A stretch of DNA of 64,000 nucleotides from Magnetospirillum fulvum (GCF_900108475.1 NZ_FNWO01000005.1:124001-188000), one strand, 5' to 3'; counted from the first letter of the stretch, positions 8,935-17,954 are shown. The notes: generated by a model from the letters alone, not told the origin. Numbers and translations: made by a program.

Positions 8935-9563
8935 GGTTTCTTCTCCGGGATAAGGGAGGTGACCAGGGGGCGAACCATCGCCACCAGATATTTACTATAT
9001 TCCAGCGCCAGCAGATGGATCGTACCGGGCCAGCGCCACCACTGATCCTGCTTGAACGCATCGGGAAAGACCGGATGCGGCACGATCGCCAGCCCCGGCA
9101 TCGCGCGGTGGAATTCCAGCAACGAGCGCGGCATGTGATAGGCCGCCGTCACCAGACGCAACGAGCCGAACCCGCCCGCCCGCATCCAGGCGGCAGTCTC
9201 GACCGCATTGCCGACAGTGTCGTCGGCAGCATGACCAAGCGCGATACAGCGCCCGCCGCAGGACGGCGGCGACGACAGCGGATGAGTCTGGCGCAGCAGA
9301 TCAGAGAGATCGACACCGCGATGGACGCCCGACACGAACAGCATCCGCGCCTTGCCCGCTTCGAGCAGGGCCAACCCGCCCGCGACCCGCTCGGCCCCGC
9401 CGGTCAGCACCACAATGGCATCGGTGACGGTGTCGGGATCCTCGACAGTATCGGGCAACGCGGCGGCGAACCACAGCAGGCCGCCCAGCCACAACGCCGC
9501 CACAACCGCCGCCAGCGCGGCGGCGCGGCCGATCGCGGCGAAAATGCCTCGCCCCGTCATCAT
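8931..9563 (-). CDS. YdcF/ElyC-like DUF218 membrane protein
   Basis: A 210-residue protein with one N-terminal membrane segment (about residues 8-35) and a periplasmic DUF218 domain: TDAIVVLTGGAERV, ARMLFVSGVH, and LVTAAYHMPRSLLEF. Family members ElyC and SanA affect envelope integrity and undecaprenyl-phosphate or peptidoglycan metabolism. The ATG at 9563 overlaps the ftsX stop by 4 bases, and the gene overlaps plsC by 4 bases, so it is coupled to cell-division and lipid genes. An insert with two cysteines (PPSCGGRC) is unusual and may form a disulfide. Confidence 0.85.
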   Translation of the reverse strand: MMTGRGIFAAIGRAAALAAVVAALWLGGLLWFAAALPDTVEDPDTVTDAIVVLTGGAERVAGGLALLEAGKARMLFVSGVHRGVDLSDLLRQTHPLSSPPSCGGRCIALGHAADDTVGNAVETAAWMRAGGFGSLRLVTAAYHMPRSLLEFHRAMPGLAIVPHPVFPDAFKQDQWWRWPGTIHLLALEYSKYLVAMVRPLVTSLIPEKKP

Positions 9564-10450
9564 GGCATCCGCGCCAAGGCGCCGTGGACGGTCAGCCGGG
9601 CCGTCAGCATCGCCAGCCCCGCCGCCAGCACCGGCAGCAAACCAAGCACGACATAACCGGCGATCGGCATCCCGATGCTGGGAAGGAAGCCGCCTTCCAG
9701 CCGCCGCGCCGCCCAACCCAGCGCCGACAGCGCCGGAACCGCCATCGCCAACCCGAACAGCCCGCCGCCCAGACCCAGGACGAAGGCGCGGTCGGCGAAC
9801 TGGCGGGCGATATAATCGTCATGCGCGCCGATCAGGTGAAGAACCTCGATGATATCGTGATGGACTGCCATCCCGGTTCGGGTGGCATAGACCACCGTTG
9901 CCGAGGTGACAAGGCCGATCAGACCGACCACGACGATCGCCAGCCATTCCATCGTCCGCGACAGGTTGACCAGCCGCGACAGCCACACCCGGTGATCGTC
10001 GAGCGAGGCGCCGGGAACGGTGCGCGACAATCGGTCGGCGATTTCGGCCAGATCGATGCGGGCGTCGGGATCAATGGTGACGTCGATCAGGCGCGGTAGC
10101 GGCAGATCGCGAACGACGTCGGTGCCGCCCAGCCAGGGTTCGAGCAGGGCCAGGGTCCGGGCCTTGTCCATCGCCCGCACCGCCAGCACGCCGGGAACCA
10201 GACGCATCAGATCGACCGCCTGGCGGACCCTGTCCTCGGTGGCGGCCTCGGCCCGATCACCGCCCGCGGGCAGCACCTGGACCGTCACCGTCCCCGAGAC
10301 ATCGTGGTCCCAGCGGCTCATCACCTCATCGACGGCAAAGGCTCCCGACACCGCCATCGCGGCCAGGAACACCATCAGCGCCACCAGCCAGGGCAAAAAG
10401 CGGCTGGTCGCGTCTCCCGCCAGGGGAAGATCGGAATGTCGCCCGAACAT
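9560..10450 (-). CDS. ftsX: Cell division protein FtsX
   Basis: A 296-residue permease-like protein with the FtsX layout: cytoplasmic N-terminus, membrane segment at about 19-40, a periplasmic domain to about residue 165, and three C-terminal membrane segments. With FtsE it forms an ABC-type complex that regulates septal peptidoglycan hydrolases rather than transporting a solute. It starts 4 bp after ftsE and overlaps the next gene by 4 bases. Confidence 0.9.
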   Translation of the reverse strand: MFGRHSDLPLAGDATSRFLPWLVALMVFLAAMAVSGAFAVDEVMSRWDHDVSGTVTVQVLPAGGDRAEAATEDRVRQAVDLMRLVPGVLAVRAMDKARTLALLEPWLGGTDVVRDLPLPRLIDVTIDPDARIDLAEIADRLSRTVPGASLDDHRVWLSRLVNLSRTMEWLAIVVVGLIGLVTSATVVYATRTGMAVHHDIIEVLHLIGAHDDYIARQFADRAFVLGLGGGLFGLAMAVPALSALGWAARRLEGGFLPSIGMPIAGYVVLGLLPVLAAGLAMLTARLTVHGALARMP

Positions 10451-10454
10451 CGGC

Positions 10455-11144
10455 TCAGTTCACCCTGGTCACCTGGCCGTGCTCCAGATGCAGGCGCGGA
10501 TTGTGGGAGAAGCGCGAGACCAGCGATTCGTTATGGGTGGCGACGACGATGGTGGTTCCCAGCTTGTTCAACTCCTCGAACAGATACATCAGCCGCATCG
10601 CGATATGGTCATCGACATTGCCGGTCGGTTCGTCGGCCAGCAGAAGATCGGGCCGCCCGATCACCGCCCGGGCGATCGCCACCCGCTGCTTCTGCCCCCC
10701 CGACAGGGTCGAGGGCTTGGCCCCCAATTGATCAGCCAGCCCGACCCAGGACAGCAATTCGGGAACGTGCTTCCTGATCTCGGACTCGCGCACGCCGCGG
10801 ACGCGGAGCGGCAGCGCGACATTGTCGAGCGCGGTGAGGTGGTCGAGCAGGCGGAATTCCTGGAACACGACCCCGATCCGCCGCCGCAGCGCGGGCAATT
10901 CATAGCGCCGGGTGGTGGCGATGTCGCGGTCGAACAGCACCACCCGCCCCCGCGTCGGCCGCAGCCCCAGATACATCAGGCGCAGCAACGAGGATTTGCC
11001 GGCACCCGAGGGGCCGGTCAGAAAATGGAACGATCCCGACGGCAGGGCGAAGGTGACGTCGCGCAACACTTCCGGCCCCAGGCCGTAGCGCAGCCCCACG
11101 CTGTCGAAGCGAATGATGTTTTCCCCACGAGGGCGATGCCGCAC
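10455..11144 (-). CDS. ftsE: Cell division ATP-binding protein FtsE
   Basis: A 229-residue ABC ATPase with Walker [10 protein letters not shown]-loop VVFQEFRLL, signature LSGGQKQR, Walker [13 protein letters not shown] and H-loop ATHNESL. The GNVD after Walker B and the direct linkage to ftsX identify FtsE. It energises FtsX at the divisome on the inner face of the membrane. The GTG start gives a short extension before the first conserved strand; no better start is visible. Confidence 0.93.
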   Translation of the reverse strand: MRHRPRGENIIRFDSVGLRYGLGPEVLRDVTFALPSGSFHFLTGPSGAGKSSLLRLMYLGLRPTRGRVVLFDRDIATTRRYELPALRRRIGVVFQEFRLLDHLTALDNVALPLRVRGVRESEIRKHVPELLSWVGLADQLGAKPSTLSGGQKQRVAIARAVIGRPDLLLADEPTGNVDDHIAMRLMYLFEELNKLGTTIVVATHNESLVSRFSHNPRLHLEHGQVTRVN

Positions 11145-11236
11145 GGCGTCTTACTCCCGGTCGGGCCAAAGGATGACACGGCGGGCGGGCGATGGTCCAG
11201 AGAGTCGCACGCCGTCCCTGCTCTTTCGGCCGGAAC

Positions 11237-12061
11237 TTATAACTTCTTGCTCAAGAGCAGCAAATCGCGCCACGCCTCGCGCTTGGCTTCGGGCGTGCGC
11301 AGCAGATAGGCCGGGTGAAAGGTGGCCAGGGTCGGCACCGGGCGCTGCAATCCGGGCGAGCCGACTTCGAACCAATGCCCGCGCAGCCGGTTGATCCCCT
11401 CGGCCCGCGCCAGCAGCGCCGAGGCGGCGGCCCCCCCCAGCAGCAGCAGCAGCGGCGGATCGACCAGTTCGATATGACGAACGACGAAGGGCAGACACAC
11501 CGCGACTTCGTCATGGGTCGGCTTGCGATTGGCGGGCGGCCGCCACGGCAGAATATTGGTGATGTAGACCTCGGAGCGGTCGAGCCCGATCGAGGCCAGC
11601 ATCCGGTCGAGCAGCTTTCCGCTCGCCCCGACGAACGGCACCCCCTGACGGTCCTCCTCGTGACCGGGGGCCTCGCCGATGCACATCAGCCGGGGCTGGG
11701 CGGCTCCGTCGGCGAACACCGTCGAGGTCGCCGCCTGTTTCAGCGGCAACCCCTCGAACGCTTCCAAGGCCCGGTGCAGTTCGGTCAGGCTGGCGCAGGC
11801 GCTGGCGATCTGGCTCGCGGTCCCCGAAGCGGGCGGCGGGCTCCCCGCCCGCCCCGGCGCGACGGATCGCGGGGCAGCGGGAGCATAAGCCGACGCGGAC
11901 GGAGCGACCGCCGGACGCGGGACCGGTGGCGGCACGGCATAGCGGTCGATCGCGATGTCGCCGATGCATTCATCGACCCCGGCATCGAGATACCAGCGCA
12001 GCAGATCGAGCGGATGGGGCAGACCGGACGACCGGTCCGCCGCCTCGCCAGCGAGGCTCAT
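11237..12061 (-). CDS. Uracil-DNA glycosylase, family 4-like, apparently without Fe-S ligands
   Basis: A 274-residue base-excision repair enzyme that removes uracil from DNA. The catalytic motif GEAPGHEEDRQGVPFVG and the C-terminal FHPAYLLR are clear. The first 80 residues form a Pro/Ala-rich linker not seen in short family-4 enzymes. The four cysteines that bind a 4Fe-4S cluster in classical family-4 enzymes are missing: the CxxC position reads LPLKQAATS, and the usual KCRPP reads LPWRPP. Similar Cys-less enzymes occur in alphaproteobacteria. It begins 3 bp after the fxsA stop, so the two are co-transcribed. Confidence 0.9.
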   Translation of the reverse strand: MSLAGEAADRSSGLPHPLDLLRWYLDAGVDECIGDIAIDRYAVPPPVPRPAVAPSASAYAPAAPRSVAPGRAGSPPPASGTASQIASACASLTELHRALEAFEGLPLKQAATSTVFADGAAQPRLMCIGEAPGHEEDRQGVPFVGASGKLLDRMLASIGLDRSEVYITNILPWRPPANRKPTHDEVAVCLPFVVRHIELVDPPLLLLLGGAAASALLARAEGINRLRGHWFEVGSPGLQRPVPTLATFHPAYLLRTPEAKREAWRDLLLLSKKL

Positions 12062-12064
12062 CCC

Positions 12065-12568
12065 TTACGGCCGGGGATCGACGGGCCGATCCACCGGCGG
12101 CGCCTTGGGATCGACCTCGTGAAAGTCGCCGTCGATGATGACCGGACCGGAACCGGACCGCGCACCGCCGCCTGGTCCCGCGCCTGTCCCCGCCCCGCCC
12201 TGAGCAACGACGATGGTCGAGGCATTGCGCTCGATCCACAGCCACAACGCGGCACGGACCGGAGCGAGCAGCAGCGCCACCGCCAGGATGTCGGTGAGAA
12301 AGCCGGGCAGCACCAGCAGGAAGCCCGCCGCCGACAGACACAATCCCTCGAACGCCGCAGCGACCGGCATTTCGCCCAGCTCCAGCCGCGAGCGGGCGTC
12401 CAGCAGCACCGCCAGCCCCTGGCGGCGCAAAATCGAGAGACCAACGAGAACGGCCAACACGGACAGCAGGATCGTCGCGCCGGCGCCAATCACCGCCGAC
12501 ATCTTGACCCACACCATGATCTCGGCGACCGGCAGGGCGATTAGGCCCGCGAACAGCATCCAACCCAT
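12065..12568 (-). CDS. fxsA: FxsA-family membrane protein
   Basis: A 167-residue inner-membrane protein with three or four hydrophobic segments in its first 110 residues and a Gly/Ser-rich cytoplasmic tail. The pattern LPVAEIMVWVK, the LRRQGLAVL helix and VLPGFLTDILAVALL are typical of FxsA, named for suppression of F-plasmid exclusion of phage T7; its housekeeping role is unknown. The start at 12568 (MGWMLF) is preferred to the ATG at 12589, which lacks a ribosome-binding site, while 12568 has GGGGGA upstream. Confidence 0.88.
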   Translation of the reverse strand: MGWMLFAGLIALPVAEIMVWVKMSAVIGAGATILLSVLAVLVGLSILRRQGLAVLLDARSRLELGEMPVAAAFEGLCLSAAGFLLVLPGFLTDILAVALLLAPVRAALWLWIERNASTIVVAQGGAGTGAGPGGGARSGSGPVIIDGDFHEVDPKAPPVDRPVDPRP

Positions 12569-12693
12569 GCTTGCTCTTTCCCCCTTCACGGCTTATGTCT
12601 TGGACTAAGCCGGTGTTGCACTTCGCCGCATCCCCCCCGTCCCATCTGGGCCGGAAACAGCGGATCACCCCCAGCCTATCCCGGACTCGCTCA

Positions 12694-13350
12694 ATGAACG
12701 ACGGATTCCATTACCTCGATATCATTTTTTTCGCGATGGTCGCCGCCTTCCTGGTTTTGCGCCTGCGCAGTGTGTTGGGCCGCCGCACCGGGGCCGAACA
12801 GCCGCCAGAGCGCTGGGGCGCGGGAGAGGCCGCCAGCAATGTCGTTGACCTCGCCTCGGCCCGCCGTTCGGTGGCCGAACCGGCGCCGGGCAGCCCGGCA
12901 TCGCGCGGTCTGGCCGACATCCGCGCGCTTGACCGCAGCTTTGACCTCGACGGATTCCTGGCCGGGGCGCGCAGCGCCTTCACGATGGTCGTCACCGCCT
13001 TTGCCGCAGGCGACCGCGAGACGTTGCGCCAGTTGCTCTCGCCCGAGGTCTTCGCCAATTTTGTCGCCGTGATTGATGCCCACGCCGCCCGGGGCGATAC
13101 GCTGACCACCGAACTGGTCTCGATCCGCACCGTCGAGCCGATCGAGGCCGAGGTTCGTGGCGCGTTCTCGGAAATCACCGTCCGCTTCGTCAGCGAGCAG
13201 GTCAATCTGCTGCGCGATGCCGAAGGCCGGGTGATCGAGGGCAGCCCCGACCGCATCGTCAACGTCACCGACGAATGGACCTTCCGCCGCGATCCCCGCG
13301 CCGCCGATCCCAACTGGCTGCTGGTCGCCACCCGCACCCCCGAAGAATAG
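12694..13350 (+). CDS. Tim44/TimA-family inner-membrane protein
   Basis: A 218-residue protein with an N-terminal membrane anchor (LDIIFFAMVAAFLVLRLRSV), a variable linker, and a Tim44-like domain from about residue 75 (FLAGARSAFTMVVTAFAAGD, LSPEVFANF, WTFRRDP). Alphaproteobacterial members are relatives of mitochondrial Tim44 and are proposed to act in membrane protein assembly or quality control. The start at 12694 is the conserved family start (MNDGFHYLDIIFF). It is divergent from fxsA and 10 bp upstream of mltA, an arrangement common in this class of bacteria. Confidence 0.88.
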   Translation: MNDGFHYLDIIFFAMVAAFLVLRLRSVLGRRTGAEQPPERWGAGEAASNVVDLASARRSVAEPAPGSPASRGLADIRALDRSFDLDGFLAGARSAFTMVVTAFAAGDRETLRQLLSPEVFANFVAVIDAHAARGDTLTTELVSIRTVEPIEAEVRGAFSEITVRFVSEQVNLLRDAEGRVIEGSPDRIVNVTDEWTFRRDPRAADPNWLLVATRTPEE

Positions 13351-13360
13351 GTCGGCGACA

Positions 13361-14548
13361 ATGCGCGCGCTGTGCGGGCTGGCCCTGCTTCTCCTTGTCG
13401 CCGCCTGCGCTCCGCTCGCGCCGCCCGAACCGCCCGCCGCCCCCGTCACCGGGGCGCGGATGGGGCTGGCCCCGCTCGGCTATGGCGATTTGCCCGGCTG
13501 GTCCGAGGACAGCGCCGCCGACGTGCTGCCCGCCTTGCTGCGGACCTGCGACCGGGTGCTGCGGCTGCCGACCGACCGTTCGATCGGTCATGACGGCATC
13601 GCCGGAACCGCCGCCGACTGGTATGCCCCCTGCGCCGCCGCCCGCCGCATCGCCCCCGGCGACCACGACGCGGCCCGGGCGATGTTCGAAACCTTCTTCC
13701 TGCCCTGGCAGGTCAGCGCCGACGGTAACCCCGAGGGGCTGTTCACCGGCTATTTCGAGCCCGAGATTGCCGGGTCGAAACAGCGGCGCGGCCGCTTTGC
13801 CATTCCGGTCTTGGGCAAGCCCACCGACCTCGTCAGCGTCGATCTCAGCCGCTTCCGCCCCGAGATGCGGGGCGAACAGATCGTCGGCCGGGTCGAGGCC
13901 GGGCGGCTGCTCCCCTACCCCGCCCGCAAGGAGATCGAAAGCGGAGCGATCGACGGGCGCGCCCCGGTGCTGGCCTGGACCGACGATCCGGTCGATTTCG
14001 CGATCATGCAGATTCAGGGCTCGGGGCGGGTCCGCCTCGATGACGGTTCAGTGCTGCGTCTTGGCGTCGCGGGCAGCAATGGCCATAAATTCGTCGGCAT
14101 CGGCAAGGTGATGCGAGACGAGGGGCTGCTATCGGGCGATTCCTCGATGCCCGCGATCCGCGCCTGGCTGAAGGAGCACCCCGCCGAAGCCACCGACCTG
14201 CTCGCCCGCAATCCCCGCTATATCTTTTACGCCGTCAATACCGGCGACGGTCCGCTCGGCACCGAGGGTGTGGCGCTGACCCCGGAACGCTCGATGGCGG
14301 TCGATCCGCGCCATATCCCGCTCGGCGCGCCGGTGTGGGTCGAGACCACCACTCCCGACGGCAAGCCGCTGCGTCGCCTGATGATGGCCCAAGATACCGG
14401 CGCGGCGATCAAGGGACCGGTGCGCGGCGACCTGTTCTGGGGCAGCGGCCCCGCCGCCTTCGCCCAGGCGGGGCGGATGAAAAGTCCGGGACGGCTGGTC
14501 CTGTTCCTGCCGCAGGCGCGCTCGCCGCGTCTGGCCCTGCTGCCCTAA
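13361..14548 (+). CDS. mltA: Membrane-bound lytic murein transglycosylase A
   Basis: A 395-residue lipoprotein with lipobox VAAC (Cys16). It cleaves peptidoglycan glycan strands to 1,6-anhydromuropeptides at the periplasmic face of the outer membrane. Family marks are FTGYFEPEI, IMQIQGSGRVRL, the 3D-type VDPRHIPLGAPVWVE segment, and the catalytic Asp region MAQDTGAAIKGPVRGDLFWG. It is 10 bp downstream of the Tim44-like gene and probably in its operon. Confidence 0.93.
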   Translation: MRALCGLALLLLVAACAPLAPPEPPAAPVTGARMGLAPLGYGDLPGWSEDSAADVLPALLRTCDRVLRLPTDRSIGHDGIAGTAADWYAPCAAARRIAPGDHDAARAMFETFFLPWQVSADGNPEGLFTGYFEPEIAGSKQRRGRFAIPVLGKPTDLVSVDLSRFRPEMRGEQIVGRVEAGRLLPYPARKEIESGAIDGRAPVLAWTDDPVDFAIMQIQGSGRVRLDDGSVLRLGVAGSNGHKFVGIGKVMRDEGLLSGDSSMPAIRAWLKEHPAEATDLLARNPRYIFYAVNTGDGPLGTEGVALTPERSMAVDPRHIPLGAPVWVETTTPDGKPLRRLMMAQDTGAAIKGPVRGDLFWGSGPAAFAQAGRMKSPGRLVLFLPQARSPRLALLP

Positions 14549-14718
14549 CGCCCGCTCTGTTTGCCTTCGGGACATCGGTCGGGCACCGCCCGTCCGGTGT
14601 GCCTCCGCGCGCGCCCTCTCGGCTGGGGGAGAAATTCTGCTTGTCGCGCTTTTCCCGCCGGGCGAAATGAGTTAGTGTATATAAAATCGTTTTTACATTT
14701 TTCGCCTGGAGTTTAGAG

Positions 14719-15687
14719 ATGAGCGCAGAGCAGGGTAGCCCGGCCACTTTCCGCGGCAAGATCTACGACAGCATCATCGACACGGTCGGGGCCACCCCGC
14801 TGGTGCGCTTCAAGCGTCTGGCCGCCGAAGCCGGGGTCAAGGCCGACATCGTCGGCAAGCTCGAATTCTTCAACCCGCTCGCCTCGGTCAAGGACCGGAT
14901 CGGCGTCGCGTTGATCGAAGCGGCGGAAGCTTCGGGCGCCTTGCTGCCGGGCGGCACCATCATCGAGCCGACCTCGGGCAATACCGGGATCGCGCTGGCC
15001 TTCGTCGCGGCGGCCAAGGGCTACAAGCTGATCCTGACCATGCCGGAAAGCATGTCGCTGGAGCGGCGCAAGATGCTGCAATTGCTGGGCGCGGAAATCG
15101 TGCTGACCCCGGCGTCGAAGGGAATGACCGGCGCGGTGCGTCAGGCCGAGGAACTGGCGGCGGCGACCCCCGGCGCGATCATCCCGCAGCAATTCAAGAA
15201 CGCCGCCAACCCGGCGATCCATTCCCGCACCACCGCCGAGGAAATCTGGGCCGACACCAACGGGCAGATCGACATTCTGGTGTCTGGCGTCGGCACCGGC
15301 GGCACCGTCACCGGTATCGGGCGGGTGCTGAAGGCGCGCAAGCCCGACGTCCGGATCGTCGCGGTCGAACCCGAAGACAGCCCGGTCCTGTCGGGTGGCG
15401 CGCCCGGCCCGCACAAGATTCAGGGGATCGGAGCGGGCTTCGTCCCCGATATCCTCGACCGTTCGGTTCTGGACGAAATCCTCCAGATCGGCAACGAAAC
15501 CGCTCTGTCCACCGCGCGCAAGGCGGCGAAGATCGAAGGGATTCCGGTCGGCATTTCGTCGGGGGCCGCTCTTGCCGCCGCGCTGGAACTGGGAGCCCGT
15601 CCCGAAAACGAAGGCAAGCTGATCGTCGCGATCATCCCCTCCTTCGCCGAGCGCTACCTGTCGACCGCCTTGTTCGATCAGGCGTGA
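14719..15687 (+). CDS. cysK: Cysteine synthase A (O-acetylserine sulfhydrylase)
   Basis: A 322-residue PLP enzyme that makes cysteine from O-acetylserine and sulfide. The PLP lysine lies in [11 protein letters not shown], followed by the substrate loop [11 protein letters not shown], the phosphate loop [12 protein letters not shown] and SSGAALAA near the C-terminus. Length matches CysK rather than CysM. CTGGAG (14706-14711) lies 7 bp before the ATG. The 170-bp upstream gap is AT-rich near 14670-14700 (TATATAAAA), consistent with its own promoter, though no clear -35 is visible. Confidence 0.95.
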   Translation: MSAEQGSPATFRGKIYDSIIDTVGATPLVRFKRLAAEAGVKADIVGKLEFFNPLASVKDRIGVALIEAAEASGALLPGGTIIEPTSGNTGIALAFVAAAKGYKLILTMPESMSLERRKMLQLLGAEIVLTPASKGMTGAVRQAEELAAATPGAIIPQQFKNAANPAIHSRTTAEEIWADTNGQIDILVSGVGTGGTVTGIGRVLKARKPDVRIVAVEPEDSPVLSGGAPGPHKIQGIGAGFVPDILDRSVLDEILQIGNETALSTARKAAKIEGIPVGISSGAALAAALELGARPENEGKLIVAIIPSFAERYLSTALFDQA

Positions 15688-15799
15688 GACCAAGCTGCGA
15701 TGAGAATAACTCATTGCAGCGCAGGTTTAGGCCCAAAGGGCCGCGCTCCATGGCGCGGGTGGCAAGGGGTTCGGAGAACCCCGCCCGCCGAATGAGGGC

Positions 15800-15827
15800 C
15801 AGCACGGATCGGTTTCGATCCGTGCTG
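15800..15827. terminator. Perfect 12-bp hairpin downstream of cysK
   Basis: CAGCACGGATCG (15800-15811) pairs exactly with CGATCCGTGCTG (15816-15827) around a GTTT loop, 113 bp after the cysK stop. A smaller hairpin GGGGTTC-GGA-GAACCCC precedes it. No strong T run follows, so termination is plausible but unproven. Confidence 0.45.
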
Positions 15828-15850
15828 CTTAGGATAAGTCCCCCACAAAC

Positions 15851-15886
15851 GGGAAGAGCGCGGACGGGATCGTCCACGCTCTTCCC
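15851..15886 (-). terminator. Long hairpin downstream of carD
   Basis: A 15-bp stem (15851-15865 with 15872-15886, one mismatch) with a 6-nt loop, 22 bp beyond the carD stop. It lacks a clear T tract in either direction, but its position between convergent cysK and carD suggests a bidirectional terminator. Confidence 0.5.
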
Positions 15887-15907
15887 AGGGGGATATCGAA
15901 AAAAGGC

Positions 15908-16402
15908 TCAGGCGGCTTCGAGCAGGCTTTCCAAGCGCGCGGTCGCGGCAATGGTGTCGATCCGCTCGACGGCGGCCAGTTCCGAGGCCAGACGCTCCAG
16001 CGCGGCTTCGTAAATCTGACGCTCGCTATAGGATTGGTCGGGCTGATTGGCGTTGCGGTGCAGATCGCGGACGACTTCGGCGATCGAGACCGGATCGCCG
16101 GAATTGATCTTGGCTTCGTATTCCTGGGCGCGGCGGCTCCACATCGTCCGCTTGACCTTGGCGCGGCCCTTCAGCGTGGTCAGCGCCGTTTCCATCACGG
16201 AACAGGGAGACAGCTTGCGCAAACCGGACTTATGGGCTTTCGTCACCGGAACGCGAAGGGTCATGCGGTCGCGGTCAAAGGTGATGACAAAAAGCTGTAG
16301 CTTCATCCCACCGATTTCCTGCGTCTCGATGGCAACAACCTGACCGACACCATGAGTGGGATAAACCACGTAATCGCCCTGGGCAAAAGAAACGACCGTC
16401 AT
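15908..16402 (-). CDS. carD: CarD-family RNA polymerase-binding transcriptional regulator
   Basis: A 164-residue protein with the N-terminal CarD/TRCF RNA-polymerase interaction domain (FAQGDYVVYPTHGVGQVV, FVITFDRDRMTLRVPVTKA, GLRKLS) and a helical C-terminal domain (RRAQEYEAKINSGDPVSIAEVVRDL). CarD proteins bind the polymerase beta subunit and stabilise open complexes at housekeeping promoters, including rRNA promoters. The ATG at 16402 gives the usual family N-terminus; an upstream ATG at 16462 would add 20 residues rich in acidic side chains. The gene lies near the ribosomal operon, consistent with but not proof of a growth-control role. Confidence 0.92.
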   Translation of the reverse strand: MTVVSFAQGDYVVYPTHGVGQVVAIETQEIGGMKLQLFVITFDRDRMTLRVPVTKAHKSGLRKLSPCSVMETALTTLKGRAKVKRTMWSRRAQEYEAKINSGDPVSIAEVVRDLHRNANQPDQSYSERQIYEAALERLASELAAVERIDTIAATARLESLLEAA

Positions 16403-16483
16403 CTCTTCGGATTCCCTAGAATGAGGACCAGTGGCGCCGAAGACATCGTCCTCGCGCTCCATCCGGAACGCGATACCATAGCC

Positions 16484-16499
16484 CGCGTTATTTAACGCG
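16484..16499. promoter_or_regulatory. Palindrome upstream of carD
   Basis: CGCGTTA (16484-16490) and TAACGCG (16493-16499) form an exact inverted repeat with a 2-bp centre, 82 bp before the chosen carD start. It could be an operator for carD. No regulator is indicated by the sequence. Confidence 0.3.
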
Positions 16500-17023
16500 A
16501 GGTGGTCTCGATATCGCGGCTAATTTAGGTGAGCGAACTCCCGCTCGGAAGGCCTTACGGCAACCCGTCCGCCAATATAGTTCGGCTGACTTGCCCTTAT
16601 ACCATAGGCAGCTTCCGTTAAGAACAGAAAAATACCGCCGCAGCCTTTAGCCGACCGAAACCCGGCTTTGGTCAAGGAATTCCATACCAAGGGCGAGGCA
16701 ATATGGACTTAAGCCATGGTCGCCGATGAAGTCGGCGAAGTACTGCCGCTCTGCACATCCTAAAGTCGCAGAGACTCTCGATTCCAATTCATGACAGCAT
16801 TGAGCGGGCGCAATATCGTCGGAAATCATAACAATATCGAGACGACCCGCATCATTCCAAGGCGCCCGTCACTCAAGCGGCGGCCCGCAGCCACCGTCCG
16901 GTCCCGCCCCTGCGGCGACCCCACCGCCCCCACCCCCAATCAGCATGGTCAATTGGGGGGACTGTCGGCCGGGCATCCGCCCGGTCCCGACGCACCTTTC
17001 CGTTTCGGACCGTCCAAAACGAA
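16500..17023. other. Intergenic region carD to conserved small gene
   Basis: About 520 bp upstream of carD, less GC-rich than its surroundings between 16550 and 16860. It would hold the carD promoter. The only coding candidate is a weak minus-strand frame at 16647-16829, listed separately. No RNA gene or repeat was recognised. Confidence 0.4.
16647..16829 (-). CDS. Doubtful 60-residue ORF
   Basis: A short minus-strand frame beginning MISDDIAPAQCCHELESR. Its C-terminal half (QYFADFIGDHGL, then LALGMEFLDQ) faintly resembles small alphaproteobacterial proteins that end in a Leu-rich LEMA-type helix. No ribosome-binding site is visible before the ATG and the base use differs from the neighbours. 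It may be a degraded relic or chance. Confidence 0.2.
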   Translation of the reverse strand: MISDDIAPAQCCHELESRVSATLGCAERQYFADFIGDHGLSPYCLALGMEFLDQSRVSVG

Positions 17024-17251
17024 CTACACTTCTGTCCCGGCCGGAGCCCGGCAGAAGAAATCCGGATCGGCCAACGTCGAGGCCGAAACGGTAATCATCG
17101 TCTTGGGGTGGGTCTTGTTGTAGAGACGAGCATGCAGAATACCATCGACATGCTCGAATATCTTCTCGACCACCCACACGGTCTTTTTATTATCATGGGC
17201 CTTGACGAACATGTCACCGACCTGTGCGTCGAACGACTTGCGCTTGAACAT
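17024..17251 (-). CDS. Conserved-looking small protein of unknown function
   Basis: A 75-residue protein starting at the ATG at 17251 (MFKRKSFDAQVGDMFVK); an upstream start at 17281 is possible but adds no obvious conserved residues. The sequence alternates strands and short turns (VGDMFVK, TVWVVEKIFEHVDG, ILHARLYN, MITVSASTL), suggesting a small beta-barrel such as an SH3-like fold. A VWVVE...HARL core is a pattern I associate with small alphaproteobacterial proteins of unknown function. It is monocistronic in the region. Confidence 0.6.
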   Translation of the reverse strand: MFKRKSFDAQVGDMFVKAHDNKKTVWVVEKIFEHVDGILHARLYNKTHPKTMITVSASTLADPDFFCRAPAGTEV

Positions 17252-17511
17252 TCCTGATCTCACCACTCTGGACAGACACAAACGAAGGTGCCGGGGATGC
17301 CCGGCCCCGGCCAGTCAGAGCCTATATGAGGCATGGCACACGGTGAAGTAAAGCCCGACCCATACTCAAACCCGGAATCGGCCTTCAACAGCACCCCAGG
17401 ACCGGATAACGGGGGTCAAACCCACCCCATCCAGCCCTTGCCGCGTGACCGGGAACTTGTCCAAGCCGAACCGCCAGGCCTTCGTGGGGCGGCCCCATCC
17501 CCGCCCTTGCA

Positions 17512-17544
17512 CGGGGGCGGGGCGGAGATGGTGCCCCGCCCCCG
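17512..17544. repeat. GC-rich perfect hairpin
   Basis: CGGGGGCGGGGC (17512-17523) pairs exactly with GCCCCGCCCCCG (17533-17544) around a 9-nt loop. There is no adjacent T run. It could be a REP-like palindrome or an RNA structure; I saw no second copy in the window. Confidence 0.5.
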
Positions 17545-17858
17545 CAAGCCCCGGCGATCGAGCCCCCTGCGGACGAGCGGAGAACGGGCCGCAGCAGGGC
17601 GTCGCCACCGCTCTGCGTCGATTGACCATCGACTGGCGTGGATTCGGGTCGGAACGGAGACGTGCCGTAAAAACCGAAGCCCCGCGGGAGACATTGCTCG
17701 GCGCGGGGCTGGTTGTTTTCAATGGGCCTTTTGGCCCTGGAAATTCGGCGTAACAGCCGACACGGTAAGTATCTGTGATGTATTAAAGGTCGGTGCCGGA
17801 GTTTTCGACACCTCAAACATGACCCGGTGGAGTCATTTCCTTGATGATTTCCTCCTCC

Positions 17859-17954
17859 TCAGTCGTGGAGAACCACGAAAACGGTGAAGTCGTCGACCTT
17901 ATAAATACCACTTACTTCGTGAAGCTGAATTCCTTTCTTCCTCGTTACAGTCAT
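17859..17954 (-). CDS. Candidate 31-residue micro-ORF
   Basis: On the minus strand GGAG (17963-17966 as CTCC) lies 8 bp before an ATG at 17954, opening a frame that begins MTVTRKKGIQLHEVSG and ends FVVLHD. The stop region carries an AGGAGGAGG tract (17851-17860), followed by a second ATG at 17836 opening a 7-codon frame. The patch is clearly less GC-rich than the flanks. It could be a small beta-rich protein, a leader peptide, or chance. Confidence 0.3.
   Translation of the reverse strand: MTVTRKKGIQLHEVSGIYKVDDFTVFVVLHD

Noticed and set aside
14641-14718. A sigma-70 promoter for cysK at TATATAAAA
   Set aside because: The AT-rich stretch is a fair -10 region, but no acceptable -35 hexamer lies 16-18 bp upstream, so it is not listed as a feature.
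17333-17887. Several frames of 90-185 codons in the gap before rplQ
   Set aside because: They overlap on both strands, are Arg/Pro/Ala-rich, have no ribosome-binding site and resemble no family.
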